A DNA stretch of 64,000 nt from a bacterium MS4. Lineage in GTDB: Bacteria; Bacillota; Clostridia; Oscillospirales; Acutalibacteraceae. Below are positions 8,836-17,886 of the stretch, piece by piece. Where the stretch lies: NCBI GenBank assembly GCA_000752215.1, contig CCFG01000008.1:389091-453090 (forward strand), read 5' to 3'. Position 1 is the first letter of the stretch; every line of letters starts with the position of its first letter. The position numbers and the translations under genes were made by a program. The notes under the pieces are model-generated. The model was given only the letters and a program-made list of their open reading frames with translations. It was not told the DNA's origin and ran no database searches.

Positions 8836-9753
8836 ATGAATAAGAAGTATTACGGTGTCATTCCGCCGATCATTACGCCGGTGGACGAAAAGGAAAACGT
8901 TGATGAGGAAGGCTTCGGCAGACTGATTGACCACTGTATTGACGGCGGCCTGCATGGGCTGTTTGTGGCCGGAAGCAACGGGGAAACAATGGCCCTTACA
9001 CAGAGGGAAAGGGACCATGCCATCGATGTTGTGCTGAAACGGACGAACGGGAGAGTCCCGGTCATGGCGGGCGTGATGGATACCAGCACCCGTCGCGTGA
9101 TCGATAACATCAAGAGCCTTGAACAAATGGGCGGAACATGCGCGGTGGTCACTTCGATTTTTTATGCCCGCCATACTTCTCAGGATGAAACGGTGCGCCA
9201 TTTTGAAAAGATAGCGAAGGAAACGTCGATCGATTTGATGATCTATAACATTCCAATGTTTACGGGTTTAAAGCTGTCGGCTGACACCATTATCCGTATC
9301 TCACAGATCGACCATGTAGTAGGGCTGAAGGACAGTTCGGGCGATTTTAAGGAATTTATGAAATGTCTGGATTATTTTAAGGATAAAGATTTTGCCGTGC
9401 TTCAGGGTACGACTGCTTACGCGATGCCGAGTATGCTGCTGGGTGCGGACGGATTCGTCCCCTCCATCGCACCGCTGTTTACCGAACTGTTTGTAAAGGC
9501 ATACGAGGCGGGCCTTTCCAAAAATATCGATCTGACGATGAAATATGATGAATTGCTGTGCGAAACCTCTGAAATTCTCGGCATGACCAAAAATGCCACC
9601 TCCGCCAATAAATTCGCGCTGTCGCAGCTTGGATTTACCGATAAACGGGTAATCTTGCCGCAGGATTCCATCCTTCCGCAAGAGGAACAGAAAATTATCG
9701 ATAAGACAAAAGAAATCAATCGGAAATACGAAGAATTCAAGAAAAATCTGTAA
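8836..9753 (+). CDS. DapA/N-acetylneuraminate lyase family aldolase or dehydratase
   Basis: 305-residue class I TIM barrel. The Schiff-base lysine is K165 in VVGLKDSSGDF, the catalytic tyrosine Y137 in IYNIPMFTG, and the pyruvate-carboxylate loop is GSNGE near 46-50. Members include dihydrodipicolinate synthase, sialic acid lyase and several 2-keto-3-deoxy sugar acid aldolases and dehydratases. Inside an operon for sugar acids it is more likely catabolic than a lysine biosynthesis enzyme. Good site GGAGG upstream of ATG 8836. Confidence 0.85.
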   Translation: MNKKYYGVIPPIITPVDEKENVDEEGFGRLIDHCIDGGLHGLFVAGSNGETMALTQRERDHAIDVVLKRTNGRVPVMAGVMDTSTRRVIDNIKSLEQMGGTCAVVTSIFYARHTSQDETVRHFEKIAKETSIDLMIYNIPMFTGLKLSADTIIRISQIDHVVGLKDSSGDFKEFMKCLDYFKDKDFAVLQGTTAYAMPSMLLGADGFVPSIAPLFTELFVKAYEAGLSKNIDLTMKYDELLCETSEILGMTKNATSANKFALSQLGFTDKRVILPQDSILPQEEQKIIDKTKEINRKYEEFKKNL

Positions 9754-9779
9754 CCGTTCCGGAAAGGGGTGTTAAGGCT

Positions 9780-10757
9780 TTGGATACCATTGTATTGTCG
9801 CACGCGCTCTACCGGCCCGGCATGGATGCCCTTGCCGGAAAAGTAAACCTGATTGTTCCCGACAACGGAAACAGCGACGAAATCATTGAACAGCTGAAAC
9901 AGGCGGACGGTTATATTTTAAGGATCGGCAAGATCGATCGGAAAGCGATCGAAGCCTGCCCGAAGCTGAAGGTGATTACCCGCCCGGGAGTGGGGGTGGA
10001 TTCCGTGGATGTTGCCGCGGCCACCGAACGAGGGATTCCCGTTGTAATTTGCCCTGCCGCGAATTTCCATGCGGTAGCAGAGCACACTCTGGCTCTCATT
10101 TTTGCCCTCAGCAAAAATCTGCTTGAAAGCGTGGAAGAAACACGGAAAGGAAATTTCTCAATACGCAGTAAATACGCCGCAGTAGAGCTGGCTGGAAAGA
10201 CCATAACGGTTTTGGGATTCGGAAATATTGGCCGGGAAGCTGCCCGGCTGTGCAGCGCTGTAGGGATGAAGGTCTGCGTCTATGATCCGTACATCAAAAA
10301 GGAAGATGTGGCCGCGCTGAATTATTCTTACTCTGACGATATACTCGAGGCGGTCGGACAGGGTGATTTCGTATCCATCCATATGCCGTCCATGCCCGCC
10401 ACACGCGGAATGTTCGCTCAGAAACAGTTTGCAGCGATGAAAAAGACCGCGTTTTTCCTGAACTGTGCGCGGGGCGACATCGTCAACGAGCCGGATATGA
10501 TCGAAGCTTTGACAAATCATGAGATAGCCGGCGCCGGACTGGATGTGCTGGCGGACGAACCGATGAAGCCCGACCATCCGCTTATGAAGCTGCCCAACGT
10601 GATTCTTACGCCGCATATGGCGGCCCAGACGCAGGAAACGACGGAAAAAACGGTTTTGATGGCCGTGGAAGGAACGCTGGCTGTTCTGAGAGGGGAGAAG
10701 TGGCCAAACGTATGCAACCCTGAGGTCTACCGGCATCCGAAATGGCAAAATGCCTGA
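9780..10757 (+). CDS. D-2-hydroxyacid dehydrogenase, phosphoglycerate-dehydrogenase-like
   Basis: 325 residues from a TTG start at 9780, preceded by a GAAAGGGGTG ribosome site. The NAD-binding motif GFGNIGREA and the catalytic Arg-Glu-His set (CARGD, ADEP, LTPHMA) are present. It lacks the C-terminal ACT/regulatory domain of biosynthetic SerA. It probably interconverts a 2-hydroxy acid and a 2-keto acid in the sugar-acid pathway. Confidence 0.85.
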   Translation: MDTIVLSHALYRPGMDALAGKVNLIVPDNGNSDEIIEQLKQADGYILRIGKIDRKAIEACPKLKVITRPGVGVDSVDVAAATERGIPVVICPAANFHAVAEHTLALIFALSKNLLESVEETRKGNFSIRSKYAAVELAGKTITVLGFGNIGREAARLCSAVGMKVCVYDPYIKKEDVAALNYSYSDDILEAVGQGDFVSIHMPSMPATRGMFAQKQFAAMKKTAFFLNCARGDIVNEPDMIEALTNHEIAGAGLDVLADEPMKPDHPLMKLPNVILTPHMAAQTQETTEKTVLMAVEGTLAVLRGEKWPNVCNPEVYRHPKWQNA

Positions 10758-10793
10758 GAAAGAAATCCGAAGTTTTCTGTAAAAGAGGTGAAT

Positions 10794-11255
10794 ATGATGA
10801 CCCTGTCAAAACGCATATTCTTTGTTGTTTTTAACGTTTTCTGCATTGTTTATACGCTCCTGTGCACGCAGCTTGAGGTGGGCGATTTTTCCACTCCTGG
10901 CCCGGGCTTCGTCCCCGTTTTTCTGGGGGTGGTCGGTACGGTTCTGTCGTCCTGTCTGACCGTACAGGCCTTCCGGCAGAAGCTGGAAAAGAAGGAAGGG
11001 AACGACGAGGATAAGACCAGCCTGATCCGGCTGGGGCTCTATGTGCTTGTCTGCTTTGCGTTCCTGCCCATGTTCGATTTTCTCGGTTCACTGATTTCCG
11101 TTTTTATTTTGGTTCTGCTGTTGTCCAAAATATCAGGACTTAAAAAGTGGTGGAAATCCACTGTTTTGGGTCTGGCTACATCCGCTTTCTTTTACTGTCT
11201 GTTTGCAATGGTACTGCAGGTGCCGCTGCCGCAGGGGTTAATTAGTTTCATTTAA
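10794..11255 (+). CDS. tctB: Tripartite tricarboxylate transporter small membrane subunit TctB
   Basis: 153-residue membrane protein with about four hydrophobic segments (roughly 8-26, 38-55, 80-115 and 125-145) and the short TctB layout, including the early GPGFVP-type motif. It forms the membrane part of a solute-binding-protein-dependent secondary transporter with TctA. Start is ATG 10794 or the adjacent ATG 10797, after AGAGGTG. It sits directly before tctA and tctC. Confidence 0.85.
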   Translation: MMTLSKRIFFVVFNVFCIVYTLLCTQLEVGDFSTPGPGFVPVFLGVVGTVLSSCLTVQAFRQKLEKKEGNDEDKTSLIRLGLYVLVCFAFLPMFDFLGSLISVFILVLLLSKISGLKKWWKSTVLGLATSAFFYCLFAMVLQVPLPQGLISFI

Positions 11256-11295
11256 ATAATGGCTCAAGAGCTTTTATGGAGAAGAGTTGATAAAT

Positions 11296-12801
11296 ATGGA
11301 TATATTGAACCAATTAGGTACCGGATTTATGTCGGCGCTTACGATTCAGAATCTGATCGCATGTTTTGCCGGCGTGTTCGTGGGAACCGTCGTCGGGGTA
11401 TTGCCGGGAATCGGCCCTGTTGGAGCGACGGCGCTTTTACTGCCGTTTAGCTTCGGGCTGGATACCAGTACGAGCCTGATTCTGCTTTCGGGAATCTTTT
11501 ACGGCTCTATGTACGGCGGCTCCACCACTTCTATTCTGCTGAACGTACCGGGGGAATCCGCCTCAATGGTCACGGCAATTGACGGACACGAAATGGCAAA
11601 GAAAGGACGCGCGGGAGCCGCCCTTGCCGTTTCGGCCATCGGTTCGTTCATTGCAGGCACGGTGGGGGTTGTCCTGCTGATGATCTTTGCTCCGCCGCTT
11701 GGAAATTTTGCCCTTTCCTTCGGACCTCAGGAATATCTCTCGATTGCTGTACTCGGAATGCTCCTGCTCAGCAATTTGACCGGGGGGTCGTTTCTGGTTT
11801 CCCTCGGAATGTTTATTCTGGGCATGATTATCACGACGATCGGAATCGACCCGATATCCGGAATCAACCGTCTGTCCTTCGATATCCTGGACCTGTCCAA
11901 AGGAATTGAGATGCTTCCGGTCATTATGGGCCTTTTCGGTATGGCGGAAGTGTTCTCCGTCGCGGTAGAGCCCTACAAGGTCGGGGAACTCATCAAGGTG
12001 AAATTCAGGGATCTGTACCCCACAAAAAAAGAACTGAAACGGTCGGTCGCTCCCATTCTGCGCGGCACCGCGATCGGCTTCCCGATCGGCCTGATACCCG
12101 GCCCCGCCGCGGTTGTTTCTTCGCTGGTTTCTTATAAGATGGAGAAAAATTTCTCCAAGCACAAAGAAGAGTTCGGACACGGCGCGATCGAAGGCGTAGC
12201 AGGTCCCGAATCCGCCAACAACGCTGCCGCTTCCGGCACGATGATTCCCCTGCTGGCGCTCGGAATTCCGTTCGCGCCCGCTACGGCTGTTCTGCTCAGC
12301 GGCTTTATGCTGCAGGGTGTGGCGCCCGGACCTACGTTTATCAGCGGGCATGCCGACCTGTTCTGGCTGATTGTAGCCAGCATGTATATCGGCAATGTTA
12401 TGCTTCTGATTCTGAACCTTCCTCTGGTAGGAGTGTTCGCGTCTCTCACCAAGGTCAGGCCGGAGATTCTGATGCCGATTGTTGTCGCCGTCATGATGAT
12501 TGGTACATACAGCGTAAACAACAGTACCTTTGATCTCCTGATTCTGATGATTTTCGGTGTGATCGGCTACATTCTAAAGATTGTGAATATCTCACCGGCT
12601 CCCATTATTGTCGGATTTGTTCTTGGCAACGTATTTGAAAAGGGCCTGCGCCAGTCGCTGCTGGTTGCGGGCGGCGATTTTGCTTCTCTCTTTATGCGGC
12701 CGATCGCCGGCTCCATGTATCTGGTTTGCCTGGCTGTGCTTATTTGGGTCATAGTCGGACAGGTGAAGAAGAAATATAAGGTTTCTATTTCTGAGGACTG
12801 A
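11296..12801 (+). CDS. tctA: Tripartite tricarboxylate transporter large membrane subunit TctA
   Basis: 501 residues with about 11-12 membrane segments. Both copies of the family pattern are visible: [15 protein letters not shown] near 45 and [14 protein letters not shown] near 265, and the [18 protein letters not shown] loop. ATG 11296 is chosen because GGAGAAGAG lies about 9 bases upstream. It provides the ion-coupled uptake channel for a carboxylic acid delivered by TctC. The operon context points to a sugar acid. Confidence 0.93.
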   Translation: MDILNQLGTGFMSALTIQNLIACFAGVFVGTVVGVLPGIGPVGATALLLPFSFGLDTSTSLILLSGIFYGSMYGGSTTSILLNVPGESASMVTAIDGHEMAKKGRAGAALAVSAIGSFIAGTVGVVLLMIFAPPLGNFALSFGPQEYLSIAVLGMLLLSNLTGGSFLVSLGMFILGMIITTIGIDPISGINRLSFDILDLSKGIEMLPVIMGLFGMAEVFSVAVEPYKVGELIKVKFRDLYPTKKELKRSVAPILRGTAIGFPIGLIPGPAAVVSSLVSYKMEKNFSKHKEEFGHGAIEGVAGPESANNAAASGTMIPLLALGIPFAPATAVLLSGFMLQGVAPGPTFISGHADLFWLIVASMYIGNVMLLILNLPLVGVFASLTKVRPEILMPIVVAVMMIGTYSVNNSTFDLLILMIFGVIGYILKIVNISPAPIIVGFVLGNVFEKGLRQSLLVAGGDFASLFMRPIAGSMYLVCLAVLIWVIVGQVKKKYKVSISED

Positions 12802-12903
12802 TTCGGCCCGTCGTTTCATAAGGCGATGTATTCGGGCGTATGAGGGCGGAAAGGCCGCCTTACGGCCGGATTTCATAGTAGAAGATTAGGGAGGAATTGA
12901 AAA

Positions 12904-13959
12904 ATGTTATCTATTAAAAAGGCAGTCTGTGGTTTGCTTGCAGTTGCTCTGATGGCGACTCCGCTTTTAGGCGGCTGCCAGAGCCAGCCTAAATCCCAGT
13001 CCGGCGGCGGGGCGAACAGCACCGCGGCGGATTCCAAAACGACAGAAAACAGCGATTACCCGAAAAAGACGATTACCCTTATCAACCAGTTCGCGGCGGG
13101 CGGCTCGTCGGATGTTCTCGGCCGCGCGCTTGCCTCTGTGGTGAACAAGTATATCGGCGCGACCGTTATGGTGGAAAACAGACCGGGCGGAAGCGGCACG
13201 ATCGGGACGGATTATGTTCTGAAATCCAAGCCGGACGGATATACTTTGCTGATCACCTCTTCCGGAAACTTTACCACGACTCCCATCGTGCAGGGAGCCC
13301 CTTATGATCCGGTCAAGGATGTAAAACATATTATCGGCATTGAATCTCTTCCTATGGCAATAGTTGTGAATGCGGATTCTCAGTGGAAGACCCTTGAGGA
13401 CCTGGTGAATTACTGTAAGGAAAATCCAGGAAAGCTGAAAGCCGGGGCGGGCGTGCCCGGCGGAACCAATCATATGGCATGGCAGAGATTTACCAAAACG
13501 GCGGGAATCAAAACCAATGAAATCCCGTTCGGCGGCGGTACTTCCGAAGCGACCACTTCACTGCTTGGCAATCACATCGACGCCAGCGTGCTTCATCCCA
13601 CGGAAATCAGCGAGCAGCTCAAAGGCGGCAAGCTGCGCATGCTGGCAATTTTCAGCGATGAAAAGCTTGTTGATTACCCGGATGTCCCAACCGCCAAGGA
13701 ATGCGGCTACGATGTGGTCGTACAGGTCAACAAAGGGATCAGCGGACCGGCCGGTTTGCCGGACGACATTGTTCAGAAAATTCATGACGCTTTTAAACAG
13801 ACCATGGAAGACCCTGAATTTATTAAAATCGTACAGAAGACCGGCGATTACAATTATCTGAAGTATGAAACCGGCGATGAACTGAAAACCGATCTGGACA
13901 AAATGCGCGATGATTTCTCTCCTCTGCTGAAGGAACTCGGACTGGAAAAGAAAAAATAA
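12904..13959 (+). CDS. tctC: Tripartite tricarboxylate transporter substrate-binding lipoprotein TctC
   Basis: 351 residues beginning with a lipoprotein signal peptide that ends in the lipobox LLGGC (Cys about 25), then a Ser/Gly-rich linker and the TctC (Bug) fold starting near KKTITLINQFAAGGSSDVLGR. Bug-type proteins bind carboxylates, including sugar acids. RBS AGGGAGG precedes the ATG. Last gene of the operon; an inverted repeat follows about 85 bases downstream. Confidence 0.92.
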   Translation: MLSIKKAVCGLLAVALMATPLLGGCQSQPKSQSGGGANSTAADSKTTENSDYPKKTITLINQFAAGGSSDVLGRALASVVNKYIGATVMVENRPGGSGTIGTDYVLKSKPDGYTLLITSSGNFTTTPIVQGAPYDPVKDVKHIIGIESLPMAIVVNADSQWKTLEDLVNYCKENPGKLKAGAGVPGGTNHMAWQRFTKTAGIKTNEIPFGGGTSEATTSLLGNHIDASVLHPTEISEQLKGGKLRMLAIFSDEKLVDYPDVPTAKECGYDVVVQVNKGISGPAGLPDDIVQKIHDAFKQTMEDPEFIKIVQKTGDYNYLKYETGDELKTDLDKMRDDFSPLLKELGLEKKK

Positions 13960-14043
13960 AAATTCTGTGCGTAAACCCTTTCGAATGGCTCTGCTGTTGG
14001 TTTTCAAGGTCCGATCGCCGGCTGAAATATTGTTTTGAAAAAG

Positions 14044-14082
14044 AATTGCGGCCTTTCTGAAAATATCAGAAAGGCCGCAATT
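14044..14082. terminator. Strong hairpin between convergent operons
   Basis: 17-bp perfect stem (14044-14060 with 14066-14082) and 5-base loop between the TctC gene and the minus-strand cupin gene. It has no strong T-run on the plus side; on the minus side the exit reads CTTTTTC. It could end both convergent transcripts. Confidence 0.65.
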
Positions 14083-14241
14083 ACTTAGGGTATTTACCAA
14101 AGGCGTCTGCTATAAAGGGAAGGTGTTATTTTGGATACAGAAGTCCGAAATCTCACAATATATAAAGGACAGTTACGGGCACCAATTGAGAAAGAAAGGA
14201 ACCCATACTGTGTTGCAGCAAGGAATAGCTGGTCTCATTTT

Positions 14242-14574
14242 TTATATTGCGGCATGAAACCAAAAAACCTTGACGGGAATGGAATCAATATCTTTTTTAA
14301 TGGTATGAGGCATATTTGCAGGAACAATGAAAGATGTTTCAGGCTCAATTTTGAATTCTTGACTTCCAACCTTGGCCCAGCCGGTTCCTTCCAGCACTAG
14401 AAAGCCCTCCTGATCTGCGTGATTTCCAGGAGCCGGATATTCTGTTTTCGTATGAATACTAATTCCTGCAGAGCATCCCGCTACGCATCCGTTTTCCTCT
14501 TTCAGCATGTAATGTGTAATGTACGGCTCTGTTTTGCCGGCTGGAATATCTTTAAGGCGCTCATAATATTTCAT
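14242..14574 (-). CDS. Small cupin-domain protein
   Basis: 110-residue single-domain cupin. The family's metal-binding pattern is visible as GNHADQEGFLVLEGTGWAKV followed by a second conserved histidine in ANMPHTI. ATG 14574 is preceded by AGAGG about 10 bases away; an upstream extension to 14610 lacks one. Such proteins may be sugar or sugar-phosphate isomerases, oxygen-sensing or binding proteins. It is the last gene of an operon under the SorC-type promoter at 17.8 kb, so it should serve the RLP1 pathway, perhaps as an isomerase or mutarotase. That role is inference. Confidence 0.75.
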   Translation of the reverse strand: MKYYERLKDIPAGKTEPYITHYMLKEENGCVAGCSAGISIHTKTEYPAPGNHADQEGFLVLEGTGWAKVGSQEFKIEPETSFIVPANMPHTIKKDIDSIPVKVFWFHAAI

Positions 14575-14613
14575 AATCAAATTTCCTCTCTTATGGAATA
14601 GTAAAATCAAAAC

Positions 14614-14997
14614 TTATACGAGTTGTGCACATTTGACGCTGATGTTGTTTGTGGCTACCAAATCAACGCCGGTTCCTCCAATATTGGACTTGACAATCGT
14701 TCCCAATGCTACCGGGGCCTGCAATTCGATTTTACATATTTCTTTCATACAGTCGAATATTTTCCCTTTGCTGATCGCGTCTTTTGTTTTGACCGGTAAA
14801 AGTGGGGGATCACCATTTTTTATTTTTATTGTGGAGGTCAAAATCCGTTTTGGCGAAATCAATTCATTTTGAGCATATTCCAATCCTTTTTTACAGGTAT
14901 ATCCGCTGACATCTTGAATACTCCCGCCGTCATGGCTGATTTTGATGCTGCATCCCTTTGGACAACCGATGCAAATGATTGTTTTTTTCTCAATCAT
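14614..14997 (-). CDS. DUF1667 cysteine-rich electron-transfer partner
   Basis: 127 residues. The start contains CIGCPKGC and then YTCKKG, a cysteine pattern suited to an iron-sulfur site, followed by the DUF1667 core (LTSTIKIKNG, LPVKTKD). DUF1667 proteins occur together with GlpA-like and FAD/NAD oxidoreductases in Clostridia, forming what appears to be a three-part dehydrogenase. ATG 14997 is preferred over 15006 because AGGAG is 9 bases before it but touches 15006. Confidence 0.85.
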   Translation of the reverse strand: MIEKKTIICIGCPKGCSIKISHDGGSIQDVSGYTCKKGLEYAQNELISPKRILTSTIKIKNGDPPLLPVKTKDAISKGKIFDCMKEICKIELQAPVALGTIVKSNIGGTGVDLVATNNISVKCAQLV

Positions 14998-15009
14998 CTT
15001 TCTCATCTC

Positions 15010-16275
15010 CTATTTCATGATTGAAATATTAATATTATCCAGGTCACTTCGTAAAAGGTTTGCAGGGACAGGAAGCGCCAGCATCGAGCCCGGTGTTACA
15101 GCTTCTTTTGAAAAATTTGCAATAACCTTTCCGCCATTGTCCTTTACCACAATGCTTACGTCCCTGTCCGGATGTTTTACACGCATATAAAGCCTGACGG
15201 ATTTCTCTGCTGCGTCATCAAAATCTATGAACTGTGGAACAACATAGCCGATATTGTCTCCGTGAGTGACCGATATTCTTTTCTTTCTTGCATTGAGTTG
15301 GCTGTTTATGTACTCGGCAGCGGCTTTTCCTGCGATTTCACTTTCCACAGTCACATTGTCCACAATATCGTGCACATGCAGGACGTTCCCGCTGGCAAAG
15401 ATCCAGGGTACACTGGTCCGGCGCTTTTCATCGACAATCGGCCCCTTGGTAACCGGATCCAACTGAACATTGATCTTTTTAGACAGTTCATTTTCCGGTA
15501 TTAAACCGACGGATAATAATAATGTATCACATTTTATGCGTTTTTCCGATCCCGGAATTGCTTTTAGCTGTTTATCCACTTCGGCAATCGTGATTCCTTC
15601 AAGCCGCTCTCTGCCATGGATGTCGATAACCGTGTGATTTAAGTAAAGCGGGATGTTATAATCGTCCAGACATTGAACTTTGTTACGGACTAAGCCGGTA
15701 GAATAGGGCATGATCTCCAAGACACCTTTTACATTTGCTCCTTCCAAAGTCAGCCTTCTTGCCATGATCAACCCGATGTCACCCGACCCCAGAATAACAA
15801 TTTCTTTACCGGGCAGATATCCTTCCACGTTGACGTATCTCTGTGCGGTTCCGGCGGTCATCACACCTGATGGTCGTTCTCCGGGAATCGTCAATGCTTC
15901 GCGGGTTCGTTCGCGGCAGCCCATTGCTAAGATGACTGCTTTTGTATCGATCTCAAACAATCCGTCAAGGTGGTTAACGGCGATAATTTTTCTATTATCA
16001 AGAACGTCGATTACCATAGTGTTCAATTTAACGTCAATGTCGGTTGCTTTCACCTTTTTGATGAATCTGTCGGCATACTCGGGTCCGGTCAGCTCTTCTT
16101 TAAAGTACTGAAGGCCGAAACCGTTGTGAATGCACTGCTCTAAAATCCCACCTAGGCTGGATCCTCTTTCGCAGATAAGAATTTTTTCAACACCGTTTTT
16201 CTTTGCCTCCAGAGCTGCCGACAAGCCCGCCGGCCCTCCTCCGATAACAACGATATCATAATACAATCTTTTCAT
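15010..16275 (-). CDS. NAD(P)/FAD-dependent oxidoreductase of the GlpA-associated type
   Basis: 421 residues. FAD-binding GGGPAGLSAAL at the N-terminus, a second nucleotide-binding GSGDIGLIMARRL near 150, and an ATG-type motif IFASGNV near 300. The family is the pyridine nucleotide-disulfide oxidoreductase class II without the redox-active cysteine pair of thioredoxin reductase. It probably passes electrons between the GlpA-like dehydrogenase and NAD(H). ATG 16275 has GGAGAG upstream and overlaps the preceding gene by 20 bases, indicating tight coupling. Confidence 0.87.
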   Translation of the reverse strand: MKRLYYDIVVIGGGPAGLSAALEAKKNGVEKILICERGSSLGGILEQCIHNGFGLQYFKEELTGPEYADRFIKKVKATDIDVKLNTMVIDVLDNRKIIAVNHLDGLFEIDTKAVILAMGCRERTREALTIPGERPSGVMTAGTAQRYVNVEGYLPGKEIVILGSGDIGLIMARRLTLEGANVKGVLEIMPYSTGLVRNKVQCLDDYNIPLYLNHTVIDIHGRERLEGITIAEVDKQLKAIPGSEKRIKCDTLLLSVGLIPENELSKKINVQLDPVTKGPIVDEKRRTSVPWIFASGNVLHVHDIVDNVTVESEIAGKAAAEYINSQLNARKKRISVTHGDNIGYVVPQFIDFDDAAEKSVRLYMRVKHPDRDVSIVVKDNGGKVIANFSKEAVTPGSMLALPVPANLLRSDLDNINISIMK

Positions 16276-17758
16276 GATCTCTCCTCGCTTCCTGTAAAGA
16301 CAAATCTTTGTTATTAAATGCCAGCACATAGGAACCTTTTCCTTTTTTTGTGACTTCAAGAGGAGAAATGTTCATCTCATGTTTCAAAATATCCAATACT
16401 CTGGGTCCGCAGAATCCGCCTTGGCAACGTCCCATTCCGGCGCGTGTCCTGCGTTTGACAGCGTCGATATTTGTTGCGGGAATGGGGCGATGAATTGCAT
16501 CAATAATCTCACCCCTGCTCACGGTTTCGCACCTGCAAATGATGGTTCCGTAATCGGGATTCTTTTTGATCAACTCATCCCGCTCCTCGTAGGAAAGATC
16601 TCTAAGTACAATTGGTTTCGGACGGTCGATTCGATAATTTCCTTTTTCCGTAAAGTTTAGGTCATAATGAAGGTCTCTGACCAAATCTTCAACCATCATC
16701 GCAATTGCGGGGCAGGAGGACAATCCGGGCGACTGAATTCCTGCTACATTGATGAATCCCTTTACTGTCTTTGCGTATCCGATTATAAAATCTTCTCCTG
16801 TGGCGGCGGCTCTCAGTCCTGTAAATGTGGTAATGACGTCGCCCATGCGGGGAAGTTTCGGGAAAATACGGGAAATGATCTTTCCGTAGATTTCTTCCAG
16901 CCCTTCATATGTTGTGGAAACATCTTCCTTGTCATCCAGCAATTGGGCGTTGGAACCTGCCAGAATGTTCCCCTCTGTAGTGGGAACGATAATCATACCT
17001 TTTGAAATTTTTGTCGGTGAGGAGTAAATGGTATGCTTTACGTAATCGCCCCACTTTTTATCATACAGGAAATACTGGCCTTTTCTCGGCTTGATTTCAA
17101 AATCGATATTTTCCACCATTGCCGCAACCTTATCGGCGAAAAGCCCGGCCGCATTGATTACCACCTTAGCTCCAATAACTCCTTTATTGGTCCGTACCGC
17201 TTCGACCTTCTGATTTTTTACAAGGACTCCCTGAACCTCTGTGTTTAGCAACACTTTGACGCCGTTTAAGACCGCATTTTCTGCCAAAGCCCTCGTCAAT
17301 TCAAAGGGGTTTATGGTGCCGGTGTTTGGATTGTAAAGCCCGAACATTGCTTCCGGATTGATATTCGGCTCCATTTGATGGAGTTCTTCCTTTCCGACGA
17401 TTCGTAATCCCTTTACCCCGTTTTTTTGGCCATTGGCCATTTGTTCTTTCATGACTTTCATATCGTCATCTTCAAAGCCTATGACAATTGATCCGATGTT
17501 TTTGACATATGGAATATATAAATCTTTGCACAGTTTTTCAAAATATGGATTTGCTTTCAAAACCAGTTTACCCTTTAATTTCTGACTGTCCACATTGTAA
17601 CCGTCATGAACCATGGAGGAATTAGCCTTGCTTGACCCCATGCAAATATCACTTTCTTTCTCGACCAGCACGATATCCAGATTATATCGCGCCAGTTGAT
17701 GAGCGATTGCCGAGCCAATGACTCCGCCCCCAATAATGATAATATCCGTTTTCATCAT
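16256..17758 (-). CDS. GlpA-like FAD-dependent dehydrogenase with BFD [2Fe-2S] domain
   Basis: 500 residues. An N-terminal DAO-type FAD domain starts with IIIIGGGVIGSAIAHQLARY. The C-terminal about 90 residues form a BFD-like iron-sulfur domain with CRC near 410 and GRCQGGFCGPRV near 445. This is the layout of anaerobic glycerol-3-phosphate dehydrogenase subunit A and related 2-hydroxy acid oxidases. First gene of a four-gene operon with the FAD/NAD protein, DUF1667 and cupin genes, driven by a promoter that carries the SorC core motif. In this regulon the substrate is more likely a phosphorylated polyol or hydroxy acid of the RLP1 pathway than glycerol phosphate itself, but sequence alone cannot decide. 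Confidence 0.85.
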   Translation of the reverse strand: MMKTDIIIIGGGVIGSAIAHQLARYNLDIVLVEKESDICMGSSKANSSMVHDGYNVDSQKLKGKLVLKANPYFEKLCKDLYIPYVKNIGSIVIGFEDDDMKVMKEQMANGQKNGVKGLRIVGKEELHQMEPNINPEAMFGLYNPNTGTINPFELTRALAENAVLNGVKVLLNTEVQGVLVKNQKVEAVRTNKGVIGAKVVINAAGLFADKVAAMVENIDFEIKPRKGQYFLYDKKWGDYVKHTIYSSPTKISKGMIIVPTTEGNILAGSNAQLLDDKEDVSTTYEGLEEIYGKIISRIFPKLPRMGDVITTFTGLRAAATGEDFIIGYAKTVKGFINVAGIQSPGLSSCPAIAMMVEDLVRDLHYDLNFTEKGNYRIDRPKPIVLRDLSYEERDELIKKNPDYGTIICRCETVSRGEIIDAIHRPIPATNIDAVKRRTRAGMGRCQGGFCGPRVLDILKHEMNISPLEVTKKGKGSYVLAFNNKDLSLQEARRDHEKIVL

Positions 17759-17799
17759 TTACTCCTCTTTTCAATGTGATAAAGTAATATTCTGCCAGT

Positions 17800-17844
17800 A
17801 TTATATTGCCGCCTTGAAATTCTATCAACATGGAAAATATTTTC
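17800..17844 (-). promoter_or_regulatory. SorC-controlled promoter of the GlpA-like operon
   Basis: On the minus strand: palindromic core GAAAATATTTTC (17833-17844), 4 bases, -35 TTGATA (17823-17828), 17 bases, -10 TATAAT (17800-17805). The palindrome extends by one base on each side (GG...CC). The core is centred about 45 bases before the expected transcript start, an activator position. Confidence 0.75.
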
Positions 17845-17886
17845 CTTATGCAAAAAGCATTGATAAAGCCGCCCTTCGCAGATCGC

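Noticed and set aside
14131-14400. Plus-strand frame of 89 codons from a TTG with GGAAGG upstream
   Set aside because: The first about 37 codons are outside any gene and have a fair start, but the rest is antisense to the cupin gene and nothing is recognised. It could be a remnant; not supportable.
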